A model generated the notes under the pieces. That model saw only the letters and a list, made by a program, of their open reading frames with translations. It was not told where the DNA came from and searched no databases. A stretch of 5,377 nt of DNA from Actinomycetes bacterium (lineage in GTDB: Bacteria; Actinomycetota; Actinomycetes; Actinomycetales; JAJYRW01). Where the stretch lies: NCBI GenBank assembly GCA_021793895.1, contig JAJYRW010000122.1:1-5377 (forward strand), written 5' to 3'. Of this stretch, positions 1 through 5,377 are shown piece by piece. The position numbers and the translations under genes are program-made. How positions within the stretch are numbered: position 1 is the first letter of the stretch; the number at the start of each line of letters is the position of its first letter.

Positions 1-971
1 CCAATTCCTAGACCTTCCAGGGCATCCAGCGTTTTGCCGGTGACTTCACTTTGCTCGATGAACGCCTCGGTACCGGTGCCGGACTGCACTGCGGCGCCGA
101 AGGCCTCCACCTGCAGTCGGTACTGGTCGCCGATGATGGTGTGCTCTTGGCTGGTGCCTTCGCGGTGCACGATGACGGTTCCGGCGCCCCCGCGCTGGTC
201 CGGGCGGAAGGCATAGGGAACGTCGATGCGGCCCGCATTACCCACAATGCTGTAGGTATCGCCGGTGCCGCGAAAGCCGCAACTAAAAGTTGCCTGCACG
301 TCACCGAAGTTCAGCGTTCCCGCGGTGGAAACGTCAACAAGTTCATCGGCCGGCGCGAAGCGTGCGGTGGCAAAAGCCTGCTCGGGTGCGCGGCCTAAAA
401 GCGAAGTGGTGATGTCGACGGCGTAGCAGCCCAGATCGTTGAGCGCCCCGCCCCCGAGGTTGCCGTGCAGGCGCACATTTGGTCCCTCGAGTTCGCCGAT
501 GTCGAAGTGAAAATTAGCGTGAATTGCCGATACTTGCCCAATAGTGCCGGCGGCGATGAAGTCGCGCACCGTTTGATGCTGTGGGTGGAAGCGATACATA
601 AACGCTTCCATGAGTTGGACGCCCGCCGCCTCACATGCTGAACGGGCACGGTCCCACTCCGTCATGCTCAGGGCCAGCGGCTTCTCGCATAGCACGTGCT
701 TGCCCGCCTCGGCGGCCTTAACTACCCATTCCACGTGCTCGGAATTGGGGACGGGAATGTAGACCGCGTCCACAGAATCATCGGCTAGCAGTTCTTCATA
801 ACTGGAAAAGGCGCGCTCTATTTCGAATTCTTCCGCTACCGCAGTAGGTGCTTGGGAGCGGGACGCGATTGCCACAACAGCGCCATTTTTTGCGCGCTGG
901 ATCGCTGGTATCACTTGAGTTCGCGCGATATTTGCGTTTCCTAAAATCCCCCACTGAACCGAATTTGTCAT
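1..971 (-). CDS. Gfo/Idh/MocA-family NAD(P)-dependent oxidoreductase (3' end cut by window edge)
   Basis: Translating the minus strand from the ATG at 971 gives 323 residues without a stop, then leaves the window. The family is usually about 330-340 aa, so only a short C-terminal piece is missing. Residues 1-120 read as a Rossmann fold: a dinucleotide-binding stretch WGILGNANIAR at 7-17, a VYIPVPNSEH strand/loop at 70-79, and the family hallmark EKP at 96-98, whose Lys97 is the expected catalytic/cofactor-contacting lysine. The C-terminal domain starts near MEAFMYRFHPQ (121-131) and contains GGGALNDLGCYAVD (173-186), with the usual Asp and Tyr of the active site. The family uses NAD(P)H to oxidise or reduce sugars, polyols and related carbonyls in the cytoplasm. 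The sequence flavour recalls the dihydrodiol dehydrogenase/anhydrofructose reductase-like branch, but the substrate cannot be read from sequence. The Ala in place of the second Gly of GxGxxA is common in that branch. An intrinsic terminator separates it from clpC upstream. The family call is secure; the function is open. Confidence 0.93.
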   Translation of the reverse strand, partial: MTNSVQWGILGNANIARTQVIPAIQRAKNGAVVAIASRSQAPTAVAEEFEIERAFSSYEELLADDSVDAVYIPVPNSEHVEWVVKAAEAGKHVLCEKPLALSMTEWDRARSACEAAGVQLMEAFMYRFHPQHQTVRDFIAAGTIGQVSAIHANFHFDIGELEGPNVRLHGNLGGGALNDLGCYAVDITTSLLGRAPEQAFATARFAPADELVDVSTAGTLNFGDVQATFSCGFRGTGDTYSIVGNAGRIDVPYAFRPDQRGGAGTVIVHREGTSQEHTIIGDQYRLQVEAFGAAVQSGTGTEAFIEQSEVTGKTLDALEGLGI

Positions 972-975
972 AGAT

Positions 976-982
976 TCACCTT
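976..982 (-). promoter_or_regulatory. Shine-Dalgarno (or leaderless -10) before the oxidoreductase
   Basis: The minus strand reads AAGGTGA four bases before the ATG at 971, an acceptable ribosome-binding site. The overlapping hexamer TAAGGT (983-978) fits the actinobacterial -10 pattern TANNNT. It ends exactly six bases before the ATG, so its start point would be the A of the start codon. Which reading is used cannot be decided from sequence alone. Confidence 0.5.
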
Positions 983-1002
983 ATCTGAACGCCTCAGAGC
1001 GC

Positions 1003-1046
1003 AAAAAACGGAGCGAGCCTCGTAATTTTTTACGAAGCCCGCTCCG
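1003..1046 (-). terminator. Rho-independent terminator after clpC
   Basis: On the minus strand a 17-bp stem (arms 1046-1030 and 1025-1009) pairs along its whole length, with two G-U wobbles and no bulge. It is closed by an AAAA loop (1029-1026) and followed at once by six T residues (1008-1003). It starts 28 bases past the clpC stop codon. The T tract follows the stem only in the minus direction, so it acts on clpC transcription and not on the opposite strand. Confidence 0.93.
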
Positions 1047-1073
1047 CTAGTGCTATTTGGTTTTATTTACTAC

Positions 1074-3599
1074 TTATTCGCTGGCTCCGGTGTCGCTGGT
1101 TCCAGCGCCAACGGGCACGGTGACTTCGGACTGTTCATCTTCGGCCGCCTTGCGCTGGCCGGTGAACGTAAACTCGCCCAAAAGCCCCTCGCCCTTCGCG
1201 TCAACGATGACTTCCTGCCCGGCCTTGACGTCTCCGTAGAGAATCTTCTCGGACAGGGCGTCTTCGATTTCGCGCTGAATTGCGCGGCGCAGCGGGCGGG
1301 CGCCCAGTACCGGGTCGTAACCCTTTTCGGCCAGGAGCTTCTTGGCGTTCTCGGTGATGCGCAGCGACATGTCCTTTTCGGCCATGCGCTCGTCGAGATT
1401 GGCGATCATCAGATCGACAATTGCGTAGATCTCTTCCTGGCTGAGTTGCGGGAACACGATGGTGTCATCGACACGGTTTAAGAACTCGGGGCGGAAGTGC
1501 TGCTTAAGCTCGTCATTAACCCGAGCCTTCATCCGCTCATATGAGGTCTTCTTATCGCCGTCGACCTGGAATCCGGTTTGGACACCCTTAGCAATATCGC
1601 GGGTACCCAGGTTGGTGGTCATGATGATGATCGTGTTCTTAAAGTCCACGACCCGACCCTGCGAGTCGGTCAGACGACCATCTTCCAGAATCTGCAACAG
1701 CGAGTTGAAGATGTCCTGGTGGGCCTTTTCAACCTCGTCGAACAGCACGACGGAGAACGGCTTACGGCGCACCTTCTCGGTCAGCTCGCCGCCCTCGTCA
1801 TAGCCGACGTATCCGGGTGGGGAGCCAAACAGCCGCGAAACGGTGTGCTTCTCACCAAACTCGGACATGTCGATCTGGATGAGGGCATCTTCGTCGCCGA
1901 ATAGGAATTCAGCTAAAGCCTTGGCCAGTTCCGTCTTACCAACACCGGTGGGGCCGGCGAAGATGAATGAGCCACCGGGGCGCTTGGGATCCTTCAGGCC
2001 CGCGCGGGTGCGGCGGATTGCCTGCGAGATCGCCTCGACTGCCTCGTTTTGCCCCACCACGCGGCGATGGAGTTCTTCTTCCATGCGCAGCAGGCGAGTG
2101 GATTCTTCTTCAGTGAGCTTGAAGACCGGAATACCGGTTGACATTGCCAGCACTTCAGCAATGACGTCTTCATCTACTTCCGAGACCGTGTCGAGGTCAC
2201 CCTCGCGCCAGGCCTTTTCTTTCTCATCCCGCTCGGTGGTCAGCTGCTGTTCCAAATCACGCTGCGAGGCTGCTTTTTCGAAGTCCTGATCATCGATCGC
2301 GGTCTCCTTAATCAGGCGGACCTCGGAGATGCGGTCATCAAGTTCCTTCAACTCCGGCGGCGCCGTCAGGCGACGAATGCGCAGCCGCGCCCCGGCCTCA
2401 TCGATCAGGTCGATGGCCTTATCGGGCAGGAACCGGTCGTTGACGTAGCGGTCAGCCATGGTGGCGGCAGCTACGAGCGCCTCATCGGTGATCGAAACCC
2501 GGTGATGGGCTTCATACCGGTCGCGCAGCCCCTTCAAGATTTCGATGGCCTGCTTCAAGTCGGGCTCATCGACCTGGATGGGCTGGAAGCGACGCTCCAA
2601 AGCGGCGTCCTTCTCAACGTGCTTGCGGTACTCCTCCAGCGTGGTGGCACCAATTGTTTGCAGTTCTCCGCGCGCCAACATGGGCTTTAAGATGCTGGCA
2701 GCATCAATTGCGCCCTCGGCCGCGCCGGCACCTACCAGGGTGTGGATCTCATCAATAAACAGGATGATGTCGCCGCGGGTGCGGATTTCCTTCAAGACCT
2801 TCTTCAGGCGCTCTTCGAAGTCACCGCGGTAGCGCGAACCGGCTACCAGCGAACCTAAGTCCAGGGTGTAGAGCTGCTTATCTTTCAAAATTTCGGGCAC
2901 GTCTCCGCGCACAATGTCTTGGGCCAGCCCCTCAACAACGGCGGTCTTACCCACGCCCGGCTCCCCAATCAGCACGGGGTTGTTCTTGGTCCGACGCGAC
3001 AGAACCTGCATTACGCGTTCAATCTCGAGCGAGCGACCAATAACCGGGTCGAGTTTGCCTTCGCGCGCCGCCTGCGTCAGGTTCCGACCAAACTGGTCTA
3101 AAACAGCCGAGCCGGCTGGGGCGCCTTCTTGGGGGCCGCCGCTGGCTACGGGCTCTTTGCCCTGGTAGCCCGACAGCAACTGGATGACGTGCTGGCGCAC
3201 CGAGTTCAGGTCAGCACCCAACTTCACCAGGACCTGAGCGGCAACGCCCTCACCCTCGCGGATCAGGCCGAGCAGAATGTGCTCAGTACCGATGTAGTTG
3301 TGGCCTAACTGCAGTGCTTCACGCAGTGAAAACTCCAAGACCTTCTTGGCACGAGGAGTAAATGGAATATGGCCCGATGGTGCCTGCTGCCCACTACCAA
3401 TGATCTCTTGGACTTGTTCACGGACCGCGTCGAGAGAGATGCCAAGGGATTCCAACGCCTTGGCAGCTACCCCATCGCCCTCGTGAATGAGGCCCAACAG
3501 AATGTGCTCGGTGCCAATGTAGTTGTGATTGAGCAACCGGGCTTCTTCTTGGGCGAGGACAACCACCCGGCGGGCCCGGTCGGTGAACCTCTCGAACAT
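1074..3599 (-). CDS. clpC: ClpC, AAA+ unfoldase subunit of the ClpCP protease
   Basis: ClpC is a cytoplasmic hexameric ATPase that unfolds damaged or tagged proteins and feeds them to ClpP. The protein is 841 aa, normal for the family. Domains in order: two Clp_N repeats (about 16-68 and 90-142, repeated motif [13 protein letters not shown]); first AAA module with Walker A GEPGVGKT (212-219), Walker B FIDE (281-284), sensor GATT (317-320) and arginine finger ERRF (335-338); UVR/M-domain coiled coil about 420-470 with [15 protein letters not shown] (439-453); second AAA module with Walker A GPTGVGKT (549-556), Walker B LFDEVEKA (619-626) and sensor-2 GARPLRR (766-772); acidic, probably disordered tail from about 815. 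The ClpP-docking loop tripeptide is TGF (676-678), where L/I/V-G-F is usual. Start chosen at 3599 because [13 protein letters not shown] is the family N-terminus and AGGAGGAG precedes it; an in-frame ATG at 3704 would add 35 unrelated residues. A ClgR-like box lies upstream and a strong terminator follows. Confidence 0.98.
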   Translation of the reverse strand: MFERFTDRARRVVVLAQEEARLLNHNYIGTEHILLGLIHEGDGVAAKALESLGISLDAVREQVQEIIGSGQQAPSGHIPFTPRAKKVLEFSLREALQLGHNYIGTEHILLGLIREGEGVAAQVLVKLGADLNSVRQHVIQLLSGYQGKEPVASGGPQEGAPAGSAVLDQFGRNLTQAAREGKLDPVIGRSLEIERVMQVLSRRTKNNPVLIGEPGVGKTAVVEGLAQDIVRGDVPEILKDKQLYTLDLGSLVAGSRYRGDFEERLKKVLKEIRTRGDIILFIDEIHTLVGAGAAEGAIDAASILKPMLARGELQTIGATTLEEYRKHVEKDAALERRFQPIQVDEPDLKQAIEILKGLRDRYEAHHRVSITDEALVAAATMADRYVNDRFLPDKAIDLIDEAGARLRIRRLTAPPELKELDDRISEVRLIKETAIDDQDFEKAASQRDLEQQLTTERDEKEKAWREGDLDTVSEVDEDVIAEVLAMSTGIPVFKLTEEESTRLLRMEEELHRRVVGQNEAVEAISQAIRRTRAGLKDPKRPGGSFIFAGPTGVGKTELAKALAEFLFGDEDALIQIDMSEFGEKHTVSRLFGSPPGYVGYDEGGELTEKVRRKPFSVVLFDEVEKAHQDIFNSLLQILEDGRLTDSQGRVVDFKNTIIIMTTNLGTRDIAKGVQTGFQVDGDKKTSYERMKARVNDELKQHFRPEFLNRVDDTIVFPQLSQEEIYAIVDLMIANLDERMAEKDMSLRITENAKKLLAEKGYDPVLGARPLRRAIQREIEDALSEKILYGDVKAGQEVIVDAKGEGLLGEFTFTGQRKAAEDEQSEVTVPVGAGTSDTGASE
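3273..3527 (-). repeat. Internal duplication encoding the two Clp_N repeats
   Basis: Two stretches of the clpC gene, near 3273-3302 and 3498-3527, are close copies at the DNA level, offset by exactly 225 bp (75 codons). They encode the same peptide, [13 protein letters not shown], in each half of the N-terminal domain. This is the ancient tandem Clp_N duplication. The two conserved glutamates (E31 and E106) sit at equivalent places in the repeats and correspond to the phospho-arginine-binding positions described for Bacillus ClpC. Confidence 0.85.
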
Positions 3600-3605
3600 G
3601 GGACA

Positions 3606-3613
3606 CTCCTCCT
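3606..3613 (-). promoter_or_regulatory. Strong Shine-Dalgarno of clpC
   Basis: The minus strand reads AGGAGGAG, with GGAGG ending eight bases before the ATG at 3599. This near-perfect site settles the clpC start in favour of 3599 over the upstream in-frame ATG at 3704. Confidence 0.9.
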
Positions 3614-3653
3614 GTCGGCCGGATACCGAAAGTCGTTCCCCCGGGGTCGGCCG
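3614..3653 (-). repeat. Repeated CGGCCGAC in the clpC leader, possible hairpin
   Basis: The octamer CGGCCGAC occurs twice on the minus strand (3653-3646 and 3621-3614), offset by 32 bp. Because CGGCCG is its own reverse complement, the two copies could also pair in the mRNA, making a six-base GC stem that ends just before the Shine-Dalgarno. This could modulate translation of clpC, or be chance in GC-rich DNA. Confidence 0.3.
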
Positions 3654-3661
3654 CTTCAATG

Positions 3662-3667
3662 ATGTTA
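3662..3667 (-). promoter_or_regulatory. Candidate -10 box of the clpC promoter
   Basis: The minus strand carries TAACAT (3667-3662), matching the actinobacterial TANNNT pattern. It predicts a start point near 3655 and a leader of roughly 55 bases. No good -35 hexamer lies 16-18 bp upstream, as expected for an activator-dependent promoter. The ClgR-like box centre would fall about 49 bp upstream of the start point, a usual place for an activator. Confidence 0.4.
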
Positions 3668-3695
3668 ACGGCCCCAGAGCCCAAAACCTGCCCCT

Positions 3696-3713
3696 GTTCG
3701 CCACCGGCGTGAA
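3696..3713. promoter_or_regulatory. ClgR-type operator upstream of clpC
   Basis: The plus strand reads GTTCGCCACCGGCGTGAA, an imperfect palindrome with core CGCC-N3-GGCG. It contains GTTCGC-N5-GCG, the pattern I recall for Streptomyces ClgR. Read on the minus strand, it fits the Corynebacterium glutamicum consensus WNNWCGCYNANRGCGWWS at all positions except the central A. ClgR is an activator of clp genes in Actinobacteria, and the site lies just upstream of a candidate clpC -10 box. No CtsR heptad repeat, CIRCE element or HspR/HAIR repeat is visible in the same gap. Confidence 0.72.
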
Positions 3714-3724
3714 AGCGGCGGACC

Positions 3725-4153
3725 TTAGGCCTCCAAAATCAGCGTTACCGGCCCATCATTAACTAACTCTACTCGCATGTCGGCCCCGAAGACCCCGGTT
3801 TCCACCCGCAGTGCGTATTCCTCGCGCAGCACTTGGACGAATTGTGCAACCAGCCCCTCGGCCACTTCCCGCGGAGCGGCCGCCGACCAGGAGGGCCGCC
3901 GGCCCTTCTTCGTGTCGGCATAGAGAGTGAACTGACTGATGACTAGCACCGGAGCGTCTATGTCGACGGCCGACTTTTCATCGCGCATAATCCGCTGGTG
4001 GGCCACCTTGCGGGCCAGGGTCGCGATCTGCTCCGGCCCGTCATCGTGGGTAATTCCCAGTAGCACCACGAGACCGGGACCGGAAAACTCCCCGGAAGTG
4101 ACGCCGTCCGCAATCACGCGCGCGCCGTCGCTGCGCTGAACTACCGCTCGCAT
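3725..4153 (-). CDS. dtd: D-aminoacyl-tRNA deacylase
   Basis: Dtd is a homodimeric cytoplasmic proofreading enzyme. It hydrolyses D-aminoacyl-tRNA, and glycine mischarged on tRNA-Ala, to free amino acid and tRNA, keeping D-residues out of proteins. The 142-residue product is close to the usual 145-150 aa. It starts MRAVVQR, the common family N-terminus, and carries both signatures: [17 protein letters not shown] (73-89) and [16 protein letters not shown] (122-137). The latter includes the Gly-Pro pair (134-135) that forms the cross-subunit Gly-cisPro chiral gate. The ATG at 4153 is preferred over the in-frame TTG at 4159 because GGGGAGG lies six bases before it. The ATG overlaps the stop of the DUF2516-like gene as TAATG, which implies coupled translation. 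clpC follows after a 125-bp gap with no visible terminator. All key residues appear intact. Confidence 0.97.
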   Translation of the reverse strand: MRAVVQRSDGARVIADGVTSGEFSGPGLVVLLGITHDDGPEQIATLARKVAHQRIMRDEKSAVDIDAPVLVISQFTLYADTKKGRRPSWSAAAPREVAEGLVAQFVQVLREEYALRVETGVFGADMRVELVNDGPVTLILEA

Positions 4154-4482
4154 TACCAACCTCCCCGATTCTGATCGCGCCGCCCGCCCTCAATAGAACG
4201 CAGCTGCGGGCGCACATCGGTGAGGTAAACGGCGGCGGCGACGAACGCAATAATGTTTAAAAGCATTAGATTCAGCCCCAACCCAATTGGGGGCGGAATC
4301 GCGCAAAACCCGATCACGGCCGCGGGGATCAAGAGCGCAAGCCAAAAACCCTTGGTGCGTTTGCCAGCCGCCACGAAACTGCCTGCAGCAAAACGCAGCG
4401 CCGAGATGACTGCCCAAACTTCCACTACGAAAGCGGCCAGCAGGAGCCCCAGAAAAAGGTAGGTCTGCAGATAAGGGATCAC
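4153..4482 (-). CDS. DUF2516-like small integral membrane protein
   Basis: The product is 109 aa, with hydrophobic segments at about 5-29, 46-61 and 65-88, so two to three membrane spans, and a basic hydrophilic tail (91-109). The core [14 protein letters not shown] (38-51) and the end motif [12 protein letters not shown] (86-97) match what I recall of the actinobacterial DUF2516 family (a KxTKxFW loop followed by a closing YLxDVRP). No biochemical role is known to me, and I assign none. The start is GTG at 4482, with AGGA seven bases upstream. An in-frame TAG four codons before the GTG rules out a longer protein. The gene ends in TAATG, overlapping dtd, and its last codons contain the dtd Shine-Dalgarno. 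It begins 44 bp after the FUSC-like gene and could share its transcript. Confidence 0.85.
   Translation of the reverse strand: MIPYLQTYLFLGLLLAAFVVEVWAVISALRFAAGSFVAAGKRTKGFWLALLIPAAVIGFCAIPPPIGLGLNLMLLNIIAFVAAAVYLTDVRPQLRSIEGGRRDQNRGGW
4160..4166 (-). promoter_or_regulatory. Shine-Dalgarno of dtd inside the DUF2516-like gene
   Basis: The minus strand reads GGGGAGG six bases before the ATG at 4153, within the last Gly-Gly-Trp codons of the upstream gene. It decides the dtd start at 4153 over the TTG at 4159, which would fall immediately after this site with no spacer. Confidence 0.85.
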
Positions 4483-4494
4483 GACGCCATCCTA

Positions 4495-4500
4495 AATTTA
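4495..4500 (-). promoter_or_regulatory. Weak candidate -10 box for DUF2516-dtd
   Basis: TAAATT (4500-4495, minus) matches TANNNT and would start a transcript around 4490-4488, giving a leader of only about six to eight bases before the GTG at 4482. There is no recognisable -35 hexamer. The 44-bp gap is also compatible with simple read-through from the FUSC-like gene, so this is a possibility only. Confidence 0.25.
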
Positions 4501-4502
4501 CG

Positions 4503-4531
4503 GGGTTTAGTTTGCGATGGGTGGGTTTAGT
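4503..4531. repeat. Short direct repeat in the FUSC/DUF2516 gap
   Basis: The nonamer GGGTTTAGT (plus strand) occurs at 4503-4511 and 4523-4531, exactly 20 bp apart, about two helical turns. The second copy covers the stop codon of the FUSC-like gene. It could be a pair of half-sites for a regulator of DUF2516-dtd; no family is recognised. Confidence 0.4.
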
Positions 4532-5377
4532 CCGCCAGGGGCAGGTAGGCGCGCGCGTTTTTGGCGCTCTCGCCCGTGGCTTGCAGCAGGTCGACGGTCA
4601 GCGAGCGCAATAACACCACGAGGGTGATGACGGAACCGCCACGCAACTCGGCAGCCTCGGGGCCCAGTTGGCGCGCCAGGTCAATGAATTCTTGGCGCGC
4701 TTCGGGCGCCGGAAACCCGGCTGCCACCGAGTCGCGCAGGTGGGCGCAACCGGCGGCGGCCTGGGCGATCATGTCAGCCAAAATTGGCAGATGCGTATCG
4801 GTTTCAGTTAATGGAACAGCGCGCCGGCACATCACCCGGGCATTGCGCGCGGCTCGATCCACCACAATGGCGACCTTGTTCAGTTCACTTACCTGCCCGC
4901 GATAGCGCCGCATCGCCGGCGAAACCCGCACCGTCTCCCGCGCGGCTCGCAGCAGGGAATGCATCTCATCTACCGCTGGTTGCATCGCTCGCGCCCGCTC
5001 CAGCGTCACCAGTGCCGCGTCATAGTCGCCCTCCCGCAGGGCTTGGGCGAGTTTATTAAGGACGGCGCCCAGCTCCTTGATCAGGCCACTTACCTGGCCG
5101 CGGGGTCCTTTGCGGGGGTCGCTGGGCAGCAGTGCGGCCACGGCCAGCGCGGTCAGGCCGCCCACCACCGCGTCAATCCAGCGGGTCATGGGCGCGCCGG
5201 AGGCCTGCACGGGTAGCGCCACCACGACGACGGCCTGCACTCCGGCTTGCATGGTGACCGTCAGCCCCCGGTCTAAAAACCGGGCGGTGAGCGCTGCAAT
5301 GGCCAGCACCAGGGAAATTTGCCACGGCCCCGAGCCAATGACGGTGACAATCAGGTCACCCAGACCCACACCAGATC
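4527..5377 (-). CDS. FUSC/aromatic acid exporter-like membrane protein (5' end beyond window)
   Basis: The reading frame is open from the right edge, with 282 residues visible before the TAA at 4529-4527. The GTG at 5369 is in frame, but the hydrophobic reading continues through it to the window edge, so it is treated as an internal Val codon. Visible residues about 6-30, 38-57 and 66-84 are hydrophobic and likely membrane-spanning. A long polar, Arg/Glu- and Ala-rich helical region of about 190 residues follows, probably cytoplasmic. This layout, with a Gly/Ala-rich membrane bundle followed by a long helical soluble domain, resembles the FUSC/aromatic acid exporter superfamily, whose members are proposed to export aromatic acids or related small molecules. 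I see no signature that fixes a substrate. It ends 44 bp before the DUF2516-like gene on the same strand and may head that operon. The family call is moderate because the more informative N-terminal half is missing. Confidence 0.65.
   Translation of the reverse strand, partial: SGVGLGDLIVTVIGSGPWQISLVLAIAALTARFLDRGLTVTMQAGVQAVVVVALPVQASGAPMTRWIDAVVGGLTALAVAALLPSDPRKGPRGQVSGLIKELGAVLNKLAQALREGDYDAALVTLERARAMQPAVDEMHSLLRAARETVRVSPAMRRYRGQVSELNKVAIVVDRAARNARVMCRRAVPLTETDTHLPILADMIAQAAAGCAHLRDSVAAGFPAPEARQEFIDLARQLGPEAAELRGGSVITLVVLLRSLTVDLLQATGESAKNARAYLPLAD

Noticed and set aside
8..649. Minus-strand open frames at 8-304 and 395-649 as separate small genes
   Set aside because: They lie in other frames of the oxidoreductase reading frame, which runs unbroken from 971 past the left edge and carries clear family motifs.
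914..920. CTTGAGT as an HspR (HAIR) half-site
   Set aside because: No ACTCAAG partner seven bases away, and it lies inside the oxidoreductase coding sequence.
1050..3486. Plus-strand open frames antisense to clpC (for example 1050-1481, 1578-1904, 1843-2289)
   Set aside because: They have compositionally biased or low-complexity products, no recognisable domains and no ribosome-binding sites. They are antisense shadows of a conserved GC-rich gene.
3600..3704. 35-residue N-terminal extension of ClpC from the in-frame ATG at 3704
   Set aside because: The added residues resemble no ClpC, would overlap the ClgR-like box and candidate promoter, and the strong Shine-Dalgarno and family-typical [10 protein letters not shown] lie at 3599.
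4154..4159. TTG at 4159 as the dtd start
   Set aside because: It would leave no spacer after GGGGAGG and adds two residues before the canonical MRAVVQR; the ATG at 4153 has ideal spacing.
4503..4531. Telomere-like GGGTTTA motif
   Set aside because: Only two copies spaced 20 bp apart in an otherwise ordinary bacterial gap; no tandem array.
5367..5369. GTG at 5369 as the true start of the FUSC-like gene
   Set aside because: The frame stays open to the window edge, no ribosome-binding site can be seen in the eight bases left, and the family is expected to have more membrane segments upstream.

Overview
The window looks like a chromosomal housekeeping stretch from a moderately GC-rich actinobacterium. 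The evidence is a ClpC of the actinobacterial type (its N-terminus closely resembles mycobacterial ClpC1), a ClgR-type operator upstream of clpC, and a DUF2516-type membrane protein, a family I know only from Actinobacteria. A relative of the Actinomycetaceae is plausible, but I cannot fix the genus from the sequence. No mobile element, tRNA, rRNA, CRISPR array or phage gene is visible.

All five genes are on the minus strand, so transcription runs from high to low coordinates. The order is: a FUSC-like membrane protein whose 5' end lies beyond the right edge (4527-5377); a small DUF2516-like membrane protein with a GTG start (4153-4482); dtd, D-aminoacyl-tRNA deacylase (3725-4153), overlapping its predecessor as TAATG; a 125-bp regulatory gap with a ClgR-like operator, a candidate -10 box and a strong Shine-Dalgarno; clpC (1074-3599, 841 aa); a strong intrinsic terminator (1003-1046); and a Gfo/Idh/MocA-family NAD(P)-dependent oxidoreductase (1-971) that runs off the left edge just short of its end.

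DUF2516 and dtd are probably co-transcribed, possibly with the FUSC-like gene 44 bp upstream. I see no terminator between dtd and clpC, so clpC may receive read-through plus its own ClgR-activated promoter. Two genes bear on protein quality: Dtd removes D-amino acids (and misacylated glycine) from tRNA before translation, and ClpC unfolds damaged or tagged proteins for ClpP. The terminator after clpC separates the oxidoreductase, yet leaves only about 31 bp before its ATG. That gap holds a TAAGGT hexamer placed exactly where a leaderless -10 box would sit, which also overlaps a possible Shine-Dalgarno.

I found no convincing undescribed multi-gene system here. The points most worth a second look are the ClgR box, the terminator/start junction of the oxidoreductase, the altered ClpP-docking tripeptide of ClpC, and the conserved-looking but uncharacterised DUF2516-dtd pair.
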